DNA of 64,000 nucleotides from Leifsonia sp052114085 (GTDB lineage Bacteria > Actinomycetota > Actinomycetes > Actinomycetales > Microbacteriaceae): NCBI RefSeq assembly GCF_052114085.1, contig NZ_JBFREB010000001.1:2852001-2916000 (forward strand), read 5' to 3'. The notes under the pieces were generated by a model. That model worked only from the letters and a program-made list of their open reading frames with translations, ran no database searches and was not told the DNA's origin. Made by a program: the position numbers and the translations under genes. Positions 7,354 through 15,068 of this stretch are shown piece by piece (positions within the stretch are counted from its first letter, which is position 1; every line of letters starts with the position of its first letter).

Positions 7354-8598
7354 ATGCAGACGCATGACGTGGTCGTGATCGGTGCCGGGTTGGCCGGTCT
7401 GCGGTGTGCCGCCGAACTGGCGGCCCAAGGCCGTGAGGTGCTCGTGCTCGAGGCCGCGGATCGCGTCGGCGGGCGCCAGCGAACCGACCGCGTCGATGGC
7501 TTCACCCTCGACCGCGGATTCCATGTCTTGAACACCGCCTATCCGGCTGTCCGCTCAGCGGTGGACGTCCGCAGCCTCTCCGTCGCCGCGTTTCCGACCG
7601 CGGTTCGGGTGCGCCGCAAGGACGGTGCGATGGCGACCCTCGCGCATCCGCTCCGGCATCCGGGTCTGCTGCCGGCGACGCTCGCCAGTGGTTTGGTGAA
7701 ACCGCGGGACCTCGCCGGACTCGTCCGGTGGGTCGGGCCGATCGCCCTGTGGCCTCGAACCGCGGTGGGTCGCTCCGACAGCACCATCGGCGAGGGCTGG
7801 GACGCAGCGGGCCTCACCGGAGCGCTGCGCACCGAGGTGCTGTCGCCGTTCTTCTCGGGAGTTCTCGCCGACTCGTCGGAATCGACGTCCGACACGTACG
7901 TGCGCCTTCTCGCCCGGTCGTTCCTCCCTGCAGCGGCCGGGCTGCCCCGAGAGGGCATCGCCGCGCTTCCGATGGCGCTTGCCTCACGCGCTCGAACGGC
8001 AGGGGCGGAGGTTCGCCTCAACCGCGCGGTGAACAGATTGCGGCGGCGGGACGGTCGCTGGGAGGTGGACGCGCTCGGAGAAGGAACGCTGCTCGCGCGC
8101 GACGTAGTCGTGGCGGTGGGCGCGGAGGCCCTCGAGGGGCTCGTGGACGAACCCGTCCCTCCCACCAGGGGATTGCAGACCTGGTGGTTCGCGACCGACG
8201 AGCCTCCGGGGTCCACCTTTCTGACGATCGACGCCTCCTGGGAAGGCCCGATCGTCAACGCGCTGGCGATCTCCGCAACCATCCCGGAGGCCGCGCCCCG
8301 AGGCCGCCACCTCGTACAGGCCACCTGCCTCTGGGCTCCCGGAAACGGGCCCGGCGAGAGCGACGTGCGCAGCCACCTGGTGCGGCTGTACGGCCAGGCC
8401 TCGGCGGCCTGGCAACTCCTCCGCCGCGACGACATACCGCACGCCCTCCCCGCATTACCCCCGCCGTTGCGACGCTCATCCCCTGCTCGCATCGGTCCCG
8501 GCCTGCATCTCGCCGGCGACCACCGCGAGTCGCCCTCGATTCAGGGGGCCCTGCACTCCGGCCTGCGGGCGGCGAGATCGGTGCTCAGCGCCGGTTAG
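7354..8598 (+). CDS. FAD-dependent amine-oxidase-like oxidoreductase
   Basis: 414 residues. The N-terminal Rossmann dinucleotide motif GAGLAGLRCAAELAAQG is followed by LVLEAADRVGGRQRTD, the ERVGGR-type FAD signature of the flavin amine oxidase / phytoene desaturase / protoporphyrinogen oxidase group. The C-terminal FAD segment LHLAGDHRESPSIQGALHSG is intact. Substrate cannot be told from sequence; there are no carotenoid or haem genes nearby. The stop overlaps the convergent gene's stop by 4 bp (TTAG). Confidence 0.88.
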   Translation: MQTHDVVVIGAGLAGLRCAAELAAQGREVLVLEAADRVGGRQRTDRVDGFTLDRGFHVLNTAYPAVRSAVDVRSLSVAAFPTAVRVRRKDGAMATLAHPLRHPGLLPATLASGLVKPRDLAGLVRWVGPIALWPRTAVGRSDSTIGEGWDAAGLTGALRTEVLSPFFSGVLADSSESTSDTYVRLLARSFLPAAAGLPREGIAALPMALASRARTAGAEVRLNRAVNRLRRRDGRWEVDALGEGTLLARDVVVAVGAEALEGLVDEPVPPTRGLQTWWFATDEPPGSTFLTIDASWEGPIVNALAISATIPEAAPRGRHLVQATCLWAPGNGPGESDVRSHLVRLYGQASAAWQLLRRDDIPHALPALPPPLRRSSPARIGPGLHLAGDHRESPSIQGALHSGLRAARSVLSAG

Positions 8599-9404
8599 GC
8601 CTGCACGGGGATGGCCACGTCTTCGGTGACGCTCCACAAGCCGAGTGGAGCCGTGGAAAGCACCGCTTCGATACCGGCCTGGCGAAACGCATGCCGTGTA
8701 TCCGCCGGACCGTCCGCGAAGTGCGCCCACCCATCCTGGTGCGCCACGACGACGCGAGCTGCGGCGAGGACTTCGGCAGCGGCCGCGGCTCGCTCCGCGG
8801 TGAACGTCAGCGGGCGGTCGTCGAACTTCGTCGGCACATGCGCGGCTCCCGCGTTCAGGATTGCCACGTCGATGCGCGGGAATCGTCGCGCGATGTCCGC
8901 AACAGCCTTCAGGGAGGCGTTATCGCCTCCCACATAGACCGTTGGCGAGTCTCGCGCTTCCATGACGAATCCGCTCACCTCGCAGTTCACGTAACCCTCC
9001 GGCCCCACGTCGTCAGCCGGCCCGTGGAGAGCCGGCGTCGCGGTGATCCGCACTCCAGATGGATGAGAGAACCGCTCCCAGGGGACGAGACCCCGTGCCC
9101 GTGGTCCCAATTCGGATGCGCTGGTCGGGGTGGTGAGCACCAACGGTGACGAGAGCGCCAGCCGGCGCCCGCTGGTGTCGAGGTTGTCGGGGTGTTGCGA
9201 GTGACTCACGAGTACCAGGTCGATCGGTCCGAGTGCTGCGGCCGGGATCGCCGGCCCGGCCGTCTTGCGCAGGTAGCCGTAGTCGGTGGGCGGATCGAAG
9301 GTGGGGTCCACGAGGATCCGGAGCCCGTGGATATCGATCACCGTCGTCGGCCCGCCGATCACGCCGACTCCGAAGGCCCTCCGCTCGCGGTTGATCTCCG
9401 TCAT
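8595..9404 (-). CDS. Metallo-beta-lactamase-fold hydrolase (UlaG-like)
   Basis: 269 residues with features of the Lactamase_B_2/UlaG group: IDLVLVSHSQHPDNLDTSG where the HxHxDH metal motif should lie, a VYVGGDN segment, and a late His (VVAHQDGWAHF). The first metal motif reads HSQHPDN instead of HxHxDH, which changes one ligand. Start at ATG 9404 (GGAGAGGAC upstream). It forms an ATGA overlap with the 67-residue gene upstream, so the two are translationally coupled. Substrate unknown. Confidence 0.82.
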   Translation of the reverse strand: MTEINRERRAFGVGVIGGPTTVIDIHGLRILVDPTFDPPTDYGYLRKTAGPAIPAAALGPIDLVLVSHSQHPDNLDTSGRRLALSSPLVLTTPTSASELGPRARGLVPWERFSHPSGVRITATPALHGPADDVGPEGYVNCEVSGFVMEARDSPTVYVGGDNASLKAVADIARRFPRIDVAILNAGAAHVPTKFDDRPLTFTAERAAAAAEVLAAARVVVAHQDGWAHFADGPADTRHAFRQAGIEAVLSTAPLGLWSVTEDVAIPVQA

Positions 9405-9604
9405 ACAGTCCTCTCCAGCCGGTACCCGGCAGCACGGAGCGTCTCCGCCATGTGCTGCGCGTACCACTCCGGCCACTGCTCGTCGTAGACACCGCCGAGG
9501 TCCTGCTTCTCGTGGATGCCATGGGCCTCCGCGGCCTGGCGAAGGTGGTCGAGAATCACGGTGACCGTGTCGTCCGTCTCCGGTTCACCTGTCGCGGCGC
9601 TCAT
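9401..9604 (-). CDS. Small protein resembling a VOC-family C-terminal tail
   Basis: 67 residues, acidic then aromatic, with AAEAHGIHEKQ and DEQWPEWYAQHMAE. This AHG-HEK..WP-WYA-M pattern resembles, from memory of the family, the tail found after the glyoxalase domain in many actinobacterial VOC proteins. An upstream VOC fragment overlaps its start by 20 bp. It may therefore be a surviving domain of a broken gene or a stand-alone small protein. The stop overlaps the MBL gene start (ATGA). Confidence 0.6.
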   Translation of the reverse strand: MSAATGEPETDDTVTVILDHLRQAAEAHGIHEKQDLGGVYDEQWPEWYAQHMAETLRAAGYRLERTV

Positions 9605-9752
9605 CGTCCCGGCAGCCGCTTCTTGCTTCTTCGATGTCGTAGACCGTCAGCTGGAGCCCTTGAGCGGATTCCGCAGGGGCGTCCGTCAGTCCCGTGCCGA
9701 AGATGATCAACGCCTCCGACTCGGGAGGCGTGAACTGCACCACCCGATAGTT
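9585..9752 (-). pseudogene. Remnant of a VOC/glyoxalase-family gene
   Basis: An open stretch of 55 codons encodes YRVVQFTPPESEALIIFGTG and then QGLQLTVYDIEEAR, the middle of a VOC-family fold. It is preceded in frame by a TGA at 9755-9753. The homology ends abruptly in SGCRDDERRDR and a stop. The N-terminal strand-helix and the last third of the domain are missing, so this is a decayed gene rather than a full product. A GTG at 9743 could still initiate about 52 codons. Confidence 0.6.
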
Positions 9753-9960
9753 TCATATACATCTCATTCCGCCTTCCGCTGAGAACGGGGGCCCGCCGAG
9801 CGAGACTCAGCCTAGAAGCGGGCCGGATAACGGGTCAACCGATCGTCATCGCCAGGCCGAATATCGGTCCGTCGGGCCGCCCTTCAGTACTCGGCTGAGT
9901 ATTGTTCTGCAACTCAGCGCGTGATCCAACCAGGGAATAGATCGGCGTGCATGGAGTTGA

Positions 9961-9995
9961 ATGACACGTCAATTACTTGATTGACACGTCAATCA
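9961..9995. promoter_or_regulatory. Tandem palindromic operators upstream of the LLM operon
   Basis: TGATTGAC-AC-GTCAATCA (9978-9995) is a perfect 8-bp-arm inverted repeat. A near copy, ATGACACGTCAAT (9961-9973), lies 20 bp upstream, centre to centre, about two helical turns. Both sit immediately before the AGAAAGG ribosome site (10004-10010) of the LLM gene. This is the expected place for a repressor; the HxlR protein of the same operon is the nearest candidate. Confidence 0.65.
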
Positions 9996-10019
9996 TTGGG
10001 ATCAGAAAGGTCCTTCGAC

Positions 10020-11207
10020 ATGCAATTCGGAATCTTCTCTGTCGGCGATATCGCGCCCGACCCCACCACCGGTCACACGCAGAGCGAGGCAGAGCGCATC
10101 AGCAACATCGCCCGTATCGCGGTGAGGGCCGACGAGGTCGGACTCGACGTCTTCGCACTCGGCGAGCACCACAATCCCCCATTCGTTCCCTCCTCCCCCA
10201 CCACCTTGCTCGGCTACATCGCGGCACTCACTCAGCAGATCACTCTGAGCACGGCCGTCACTTTGATCACCACCAACGACCCCGTCAAAATCGCGGAAGA
10301 CTACGCGATGCTGCAGCACGTGGCGGGTGGACGCCTCGACCTGATGATCGGCCGCGGCAACACGGTTCCGGTGTACCCCTGGTTCGGCAAGGACATCCGC
10401 GAAGGTGTGGCGCTCGCGCTCGAGAATTACAACCTGCTGCATCGCCTGTGGCGTGAGGACGTCGTGGACTGGGAGGGCCGGTTCCGCACCCCGCTCCAAG
10501 GCTTCACCTCCACTCCGCGGCCGCTGGACGATGTACCGCCTTTTGTCTGGCACGGCTCGATCCGCACACCCGAGATCGCCGAGCAAGCCGCGTTCTACGG
10601 CAACGGATACTTCGCCAACAATGTGCTCGCACCCAACCTGCACTTCAAGCCGCTCGTCGACTTCTATCGTGAGCGATTCGAACACTACGGTCACGGCACG
10701 AAAGAGCAGGCGATCGTCGGCCTCGGCGGCCAGGCGTTCATCGCCAAGCGCTCCCAAGACGCCTGGACGCGATTCCGCCCGTACTTCGAGAACTATCCGC
10801 TGTTCCGGGGCAGCTCCCTCGACGACTTCGTCTCCCGCACCCCGCTCAGCGTCGGCAGCCCTCAGGAAGTCATCGACAAGACGCTGACTTTCCAGGAGGG
10901 CTTCGGGGACTACCAGCGGCAGCTGTTCGCGCTCGACGGTCTGGCGTTGCCTCTCGACGTCGCGCTCGAACAGGTAGAACTCCTGGGCACAGAGGTGGTA
11001 CCCGTCCTGCGGAAGGAGATGGCCGCGCGGCGATCCGCTGACGCGGCTGCAGCGCCGACTCACGCCGATCTCGTCCGGAGCAAGTACGGGGACTCGGAGC
11101 CGCGTCAACCGCGCCCGAACCCCAACCGCGGAGACAACCTCTCCGGCACATCGCCCTACCAGGACAGCGACCCCGCAACGGAAGCCCGCTTCCCGCTATC
11201 CGTCTGA
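10020..11207 (+). CDS. LLM-class flavin-dependent monooxygenase (CE1758-like)
   Basis: 395-residue luciferase-like monooxygenase using reduced FMN and O2. The N-terminus MQFGIFSVGDIAPDPTTGHT and the GEHHNPPFVPSSP segment are typical of the LLM class. The pairing with the next gene matches the LLM/FMN-reductase duo named after Corynebacterium CE1758/CE1759. Start at the ATG 10020 with AGAAAGG 9 nt upstream. The C-terminal 60 residues are polar and probably disordered. Substrate unknown. Confidence 0.88.
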   Translation: MQFGIFSVGDIAPDPTTGHTQSEAERISNIARIAVRADEVGLDVFALGEHHNPPFVPSSPTTLLGYIAALTQQITLSTAVTLITTNDPVKIAEDYAMLQHVAGGRLDLMIGRGNTVPVYPWFGKDIREGVALALENYNLLHRLWREDVVDWEGRFRTPLQGFTSTPRPLDDVPPFVWHGSIRTPEIAEQAAFYGNGYFANNVLAPNLHFKPLVDFYRERFEHYGHGTKEQAIVGLGGQAFIAKRSQDAWTRFRPYFENYPLFRGSSLDDFVSRTPLSVGSPQEVIDKTLTFQEGFGDYQRQLFALDGLALPLDVALEQVELLGTEVVPVLRKEMAARRSADAAAAPTHADLVRSKYGDSEPRQPRPNPNRGDNLSGTSPYQDSDPATEARFPLSV

Positions 11208-11224
11208 CCGTAAGGAGCACCATC

Positions 11225-11968
11225 ATGAACACCCAGCAGGCCGGCCTTCGCGACAGCGTCACGCGGCCCCCCGTGCAACTCGTCATTCTCAGCGCCGGCG
11301 TGAGCGATCCGTCATCGACCCGGCTCCTGGCTGACCGGATCGCTCAGAAAAGCGCCGACCTCCTGAGGCGGTCCGGAAGGGACGCCAAGATCGCGGTCAT
11401 CGAGCTCGGCGCGACAGCGGTCGATGTCGCTCAGGCGATCGTGTCCGGATTCCCGAACGAGCGCCTTCAGCAGGTGATCCAGCTTCTGGCCGGCGCGGAC
11501 GCCGTCATCGTGAGCACGCCGGTCTACAAGGCCGGAATCAGCGGACTGCTCAAGTCGTTCGCGGACGTGCTGGACAATGACCTGCTCATCGCCAAGCCCG
11601 TCGTCCTCGCCGCCTCGGCCGGCACCGCACGTCACGCCATGGTGGTCGATGACCACATGCGTCCGCTGTTCGCCTTCCTGCGGGCTCTGCCCGTGCCGAC
11701 CTCCGTTTTCGCGGCACCTGAGGACTGGGGTTCTCCTGCGCTGAGCACACGCATCACGCGCGCAGCAACGGAACTCGTCGGCCTCCTTGCGAGCAAGGTG
11801 ACCGAGACGATCACAGACGGCGCGTGGGCCGACTACAAGCACCAGTTCTCGGGGAACGCCACCCTGGCTGAGAGGACCGCCTCAGACGTCGACTTCAGCA
11901 CCGACCTGATGCGTCTCGCTGCAGGCGGACAGAGCGGGAGGGCCCAACCGGTCCAGGTCGAGGGCTGA
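11225..11968 (+). CDS. LLM-partnered FMN reductase (CE1759-like)
   Basis: 247-residue NAD(P)H-dependent flavin reductase with a flavodoxin-like fold. The FMN phosphate loop lies in SAGVSDPSSTRLLADRI, and the STPVYKAGISGLLKSFADVL helix is diagnostic of the family. It presumably supplies FMNH2 to the monooxygenase 17 bp upstream. TAAGGAG precedes the start. The HxlR gene begins 1 bp after its stop, so all three genes form one operon. Confidence 0.88.
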   Translation: MNTQQAGLRDSVTRPPVQLVILSAGVSDPSSTRLLADRIAQKSADLLRRSGRDAKIAVIELGATAVDVAQAIVSGFPNERLQQVIQLLAGADAVIVSTPVYKAGISGLLKSFADVLDNDLLIAKPVVLAASAGTARHAMVVDDHMRPLFAFLRALPVPTSVFAAPEDWGSPALSTRITRAATELVGLLASKVTETITDGAWADYKHQFSGNATLAERTASDVDFSTDLMRLAAGGQSGRAQPVQVEG

Positions 11969-11969
11969 G

Positions 11970-12365
11970 ATGTCGGACACCCAGTCGGTAACCGAGGAGC
12001 TTCTCAACCTGTGCGACGAAGGGCCCGCCAGCGACGAATTCGTTCGTGGCTTGCTCACGAGGGTGGGTGACAAGTGGTCCATCCTCACTCTTCGGACACT
12101 GGGCGAAGGGCCGCGACGTTTCACTGAGCTGCAGCACGCCATACCGGGGATATCGCATCGGATGATGTCGGTGACTCTGCGGGCGCTGGTCGTCGACGGA
12201 CTGGTACACCGGGAATCCTTCGATGAGATGCCGCCTCGAGTGGAGTACTCCGTGACTCCGCTCGGCGAGACACTCCTGCGTCCGATGCTGACGCTGGTCG
12301 CCTGGGCGAACGACCACAGCGATGAAATCCAGCGCAATCGATCTCAGGCGACAGGGAGGCTGTGA
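11970..12365 (+). CDS. HxlR-family (DUF24) transcriptional regulator
   Basis: 131-residue winged-helix regulator with the HxlR hallmark GDKWSILTLRTLGEGPRRFTEL and ISHRMMSVTLRALVVDGLV. Its only cysteine is Cys15 (LLNLCDEGP), near the position of the redox-sensing N-terminal Cys of YodB, HypR and QorR, so it may sense quinones or electrophiles. Last gene of the LLM operon. Plausible targets are the palindromes at 9961-9995 and 13897-13935. Confidence 0.9.
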   Translation: MSDTQSVTEELLNLCDEGPASDEFVRGLLTRVGDKWSILTLRTLGEGPRRFTELQHAIPGISHRMMSVTLRALVVDGLVHRESFDEMPPRVEYSVTPLGETLLRPMLTLVAWANDHSDEIQRNRSQATGRL

Positions 12366-12394
12366 CCGCGACATCCGTCGGGGTCACAGCCTCC
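12355..12394. terminator. Bidirectional hairpin between HxlR and SDR genes
   Basis: A 13-bp perfect stem (12355-12367 against 12382-12394) with a 14-nt loop begins inside the last codons of the HxlR gene and ends 28 bp before the convergent SDR stop. There is no T run, as is common for high-GC terminators. Confidence 0.7.
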
Positions 12395-12421
12395 GTCGCT
12401 ACGAGGAGCGCGCTCAGATCG

Positions 12422-13186
12422 TCACCAAGCGGTTGCGCCACCATCGACTGCGTAGTTCGCGCCCGTGATGTATGAAGCGCGATCGGAAGCGAGGAACGCC
12501 GCCAACTCCACGATCTCCTCTGGTCGAGCGAAACGCTTGAGCAGAGTCTTGCTCGTTATAGCGTCTCGAGCGATCTGGTCGTCGCCGAGGTCGCGATCGC
12601 TGGCCGGGGTCAGCACGGGTCCGGGGCTGATGGCCACCGCACGGATTCCGTGGGGCGCTCCTTCGAGCGCCATCTGACGGGTCATTCCGATGACGCCCGC
12701 ATTAGCAGCAGTGTGCCCCACCATCGGCGGGAACTGTCCGCCGATCATCCCGGCCTCCGACGCGACGTTCAGGACCACGCCGCCACCGCGTGCAACCAAG
12801 TGGCGCCAGGCGTACTTCGTGACGAAGAACGGAATGTCCAGTTCGCCGGCAATCGTCTTCCGCCAGTGCTCGACCGAAAAGTCGGACATCGGGCCGAAGT
12901 ACTGGATCGCGGCGTTGTTGTAGACGACATCGAGTCCGCCGTAGGCAGCGACAGCGCCGTCGACGAGCCTTGCGGCTTCTTCCGGGTCCGTCAGGTCGAT
13001 CGGCGCAATGCCGGTGATCTCCCCGCCGGCACGGCGCACGATGTCGACGGTCTCCTCATTGGCTGCCGCATTGATGTCCGATCCGACCACCTTGGCGCCT
13101 TCGCGTGCAAAAATACTCGCGGCGACGCGGCCCTGGCCGCCGGCAGTACCGGTGATCAGGACGATCTTTCCGTCGAGAATGCCCAT
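12422..13186 (-). CDS. SDR-family oxidoreductase with altered catalytic residues
   Basis: 254-residue Rossmann-fold protein. The cofactor loop TGTAGGQGR is near residue 12, YNNAA near 90, the catalytic-type Ser in NVASEAG, and the terminus is ITGANYAVDGGATAW. Where the YxxxK motif is expected the sequence reads GHTAANAGVIGMTRQMA, so Tyr is replaced by His and Lys by Asn. The protein may be catalytically unusual or non-oxidoreductive. It is preceded by AAGGAG and lies 39 bp after an FMN reductase gene in the same operon. Confidence 0.88.
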   Translation of the reverse strand: MGILDGKIVLITGTAGGQGRVAASIFAREGAKVVGSDINAAANEETVDIVRRAGGEITGIAPIDLTDPEEAARLVDGAVAAYGGLDVVYNNAAIQYFGPMSDFSVEHWRKTIAGELDIPFFVTKYAWRHLVARGGGVVLNVASEAGMIGGQFPPMVGHTAANAGVIGMTRQMALEGAPHGIRAVAISPGPVLTPASDRDLGDDQIARDAITSKTLLKRFARPEEIVELAAFLASDRASYITGANYAVDGGATAW

Positions 13187-13225
13187 AATCGTTTCTCCTT
13201 ACTGTTTCGTCCGAGGGCCTTCTTG

Positions 13226-13804
13226 TCAGCTGGCGAGGGAGCTCGTCGAAGCGCGATGTTGCGCGAGCGCCACCGACCAGCCCTCGAGCTGTGCGAAGAG
13301 GTTGCTCAGGGCGTCGTCATGCTGCGGTCCCGGAGCGAAGTCCACGAAGTTCTCGTAGTCGGTGAACAGCGACAACGCGACCTGCGATCGCACCGTGGCC
13401 ATCTGCAGCTCGGCCGCGATCAACCGGAGGTGCTCCACGGCACGAGTGCCACCTACGCTCCCGTAGCTGACGAAGCCTGCCGCCTTGTTGTTCCACTCGG
13501 CGTAGATGTAGTCGAGCGCATTCTTGAGGACGCCGGATGTCGAGTGGTTGTACTCCGGTGTGACGAAGATGTATCCGTCGTACTGCGCAATCTTCGCGGC
13601 CCAGTTCCTCGTGTGCTCGTTGGCGTACTGTCCCATCGCCGGCGGGATGACCTCGTCGAGGTGGGGCAGGGGGAAGTCGACTAGGTCGACGAGGTCGTAG
13701 CTCACGCCGGGGCGTTCCGAAGCCGCTTGCTGCACCCAGCGAGCAATCTCTTCGCCTTTACGACCGGGTCGGGTGCTGCCGATGATGATGGCTATCGAAG
13801 TCAT
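13226..13804 (-). CDS. NADPH-dependent FMN reductase / quinone reductase
   Basis: 192-residue flavodoxin-fold reductase. The FMN phosphate loop is IIGSTRPGRKGEEIARWV, and FVTPEYNHSTSGVLKNALDY is the family signature that holds the flavin ring. Start at ATG 13804 (GAGAGAAG upstream), not the longer frame to 13852. It heads a two-gene operon with the SDR and lies about 95 bp downstream of two palindromic operators. A role in detoxifying quinones or electrophiles is inference. Confidence 0.92.
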   Translation of the reverse strand: MTSIAIIIGSTRPGRKGEEIARWVQQAASERPGVSYDLVDLVDFPLPHLDEVIPPAMGQYANEHTRNWAAKIAQYDGYIFVTPEYNHSTSGVLKNALDYIYAEWNNKAAGFVSYGSVGGTRAVEHLRLIAAELQMATVRSQVALSLFTDYENFVDFAPGPQHDDALSNLFAQLEGWSVALAQHRASTSSLAS

Positions 13805-13896
13805 ATTCTTCTCTCGGTTGTGGCATCGACTCAACGGAGTTCCGTGAGTCACTGGGCCACAACGAGCTGATCAGCGCAGCATTCCGGCGGTTCCAT

Positions 13897-13935
13897 ACGC
13901 ACTATTAAGTGCGTGGATACGCACTTTCAAGTGCG
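13897..13935. promoter_or_regulatory. Two CGCACT-N4-AGTGCG operators
   Basis: Perfect inverted repeats ACGCACT-ATTA-AGTGCGT (13897-13914) and CGCACT-TTCA-AGTGCG (13920-13935) are 22 bp apart centre to centre. They lie upstream of the FMN reductase/SDR operon, just past the 3' end of the neighbouring hypothetical gene. The paired, phased layout resembles dimeric winged-helix repressor sites. The arm sequence differs from that of the 9961-9995 sites. Confidence 0.7.
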
Positions 13936-13950
13936 GTCGCAGCCGCTGAC

Positions 13951-15009
13951 CTAGTCGGCCCAGTCGACGGAGGTGAACATCGCGCCCGAGTCGGTGAACG
14001 AGCTGATCGACCCTTTGACGTTCGCTTCAATCGCACCCGTCGAGGTGATGTCGCCCGTCTCGCCGGTTGCCGGGATCGTGTAGTCGGCGTGGAACGTGAC
14101 CTCCCCGGGCGTCGACGTCGTCACGGGCCAGCATCCACCCGCGCTCACATCCGCCGTGGTGGGGACCCGGCATCCGAAGTCCCAGGCGCCGATGGCGAGC
14201 GTCGGCCGTGATTGCACCTGCCAGGACGAGTTCGTCCACACTTCGCCCGGGTCGGCGCCGGACGTCAGGGAGAAGGAGCATCGCGCCGGGTGGAAGGACG
14301 GATCGGCCACGCACGTGTCGAACCAGGCGTTCGCTGCAGCGACCGCGGCGTCCTTGCCCTTCGGAGTCAGTGTCGCCGGCACCTGGAACCGATCGGACTG
14401 GCCGAAACCAGCGACGGAGACCGCGGCCTCCGGCAGTGTGAACCACGGCGACGGGGATGCGACGGCAAGGGGATATGTACCCGGGAACGCGTGGATGTGC
14501 AGCACCGCGCCTTTCCACCCGAGCGGAACCCCGGAAAGAGTCGCGTCGATTCGCCCCGGCGCGCCCAGAGTGATGTCCACCGTCGTGAGTTCCACAGGCC
14601 GGAGCTTCCAGGTGTCCAGGCCCAGCAGACTGACCGGACTACTCCGCTTTCGCAGTTCGAACCTCGCTGTCGTCGAACCGCTCTTCTGCTGGATGCGCAC
14701 GTCGACCGTCGACCCGGTGCCGACCGTGCGTGTGTTGAGGATGCGGAAACCGGTCATCCGGTCCGTCGCATGGCTGTAGGCCTTGTCGGTGAGGAGAACC
14801 TCCGACGGCTTCGAGGCGCGCCCCTCCATCCGCAACGCGGCCGAGATGTCACCGCGCTCCACGTTCGACAGGTAGGCCGAGACGACCGCCGACGGCTGAG
14901 AGGCCTCGCGGGCGCTGAAGAAGAGCACCACCACCGTGGCGCCCAGGCCCAGGCAGAGCGCCGTCGCGAATGCCCCGATCGCAATCCACAACCGAGTGCG
15001 CGTCGTCAT
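13951..15009 (-). CDS. Membrane-anchored extracytoplasmic protein of unknown function
   Basis: 352 residues. A short basic N-terminus (MTTRTRLW) and one hydrophobic segment (about 10-33) anchor a large exported domain. Two Cys pairs are visible (TCVADPSFHPARCSF and DFGCRVPTTADVSAGGCW), consistent with disulfides outside the cell. The region after the anchor, SAVVSAYLSNVERGDISAALR, resembles the start of DUF4878/NTF2-like lumenal domains, but I do not recognise the family. Start at ATG 15009 (AGGGGG upstream). Same strand as, and 59 bp downstream of, the LysA-like gene, so possibly cotranscribed. Confidence 0.7.
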   Translation of the reverse strand: MTTRTRLWIAIGAFATALCLGLGATVVVLFFSAREASQPSAVVSAYLSNVERGDISAALRMEGRASKPSEVLLTDKAYSHATDRMTGFRILNTRTVGTGSTVDVRIQQKSGSTTARFELRKRSSPVSLLGLDTWKLRPVELTTVDITLGAPGRIDATLSGVPLGWKGAVLHIHAFPGTYPLAVASPSPWFTLPEAAVSVAGFGQSDRFQVPATLTPKGKDAAVAAANAWFDTCVADPSFHPARCSFSLTSGADPGEVWTNSSWQVQSRPTLAIGAWDFGCRVPTTADVSAGGCWPVTTSTPGEVTFHADYTIPATGETGDITSTGAIEANVKGSISSFTDSGAMFTSVDWAD

Positions 15010-15068
15010 ACTGATCCCCCTGAGCGAAGTAGTGCGAGCCACAGCATAGCGATGGGTCGCGGGTCCGC

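Noticed and set aside
8595..8598. TTAG overlap of two convergent stop codons
   Set aside because: A trivial overlap of TAG and TAA on opposite strands; common in compact genomes and not informative.
10002..11108. 368-codon open frame antisense to the LLM monooxygenase
   Set aside because: The + strand gene has clear family motifs; the antisense product shows only the composition of a mirrored high-GC gene.
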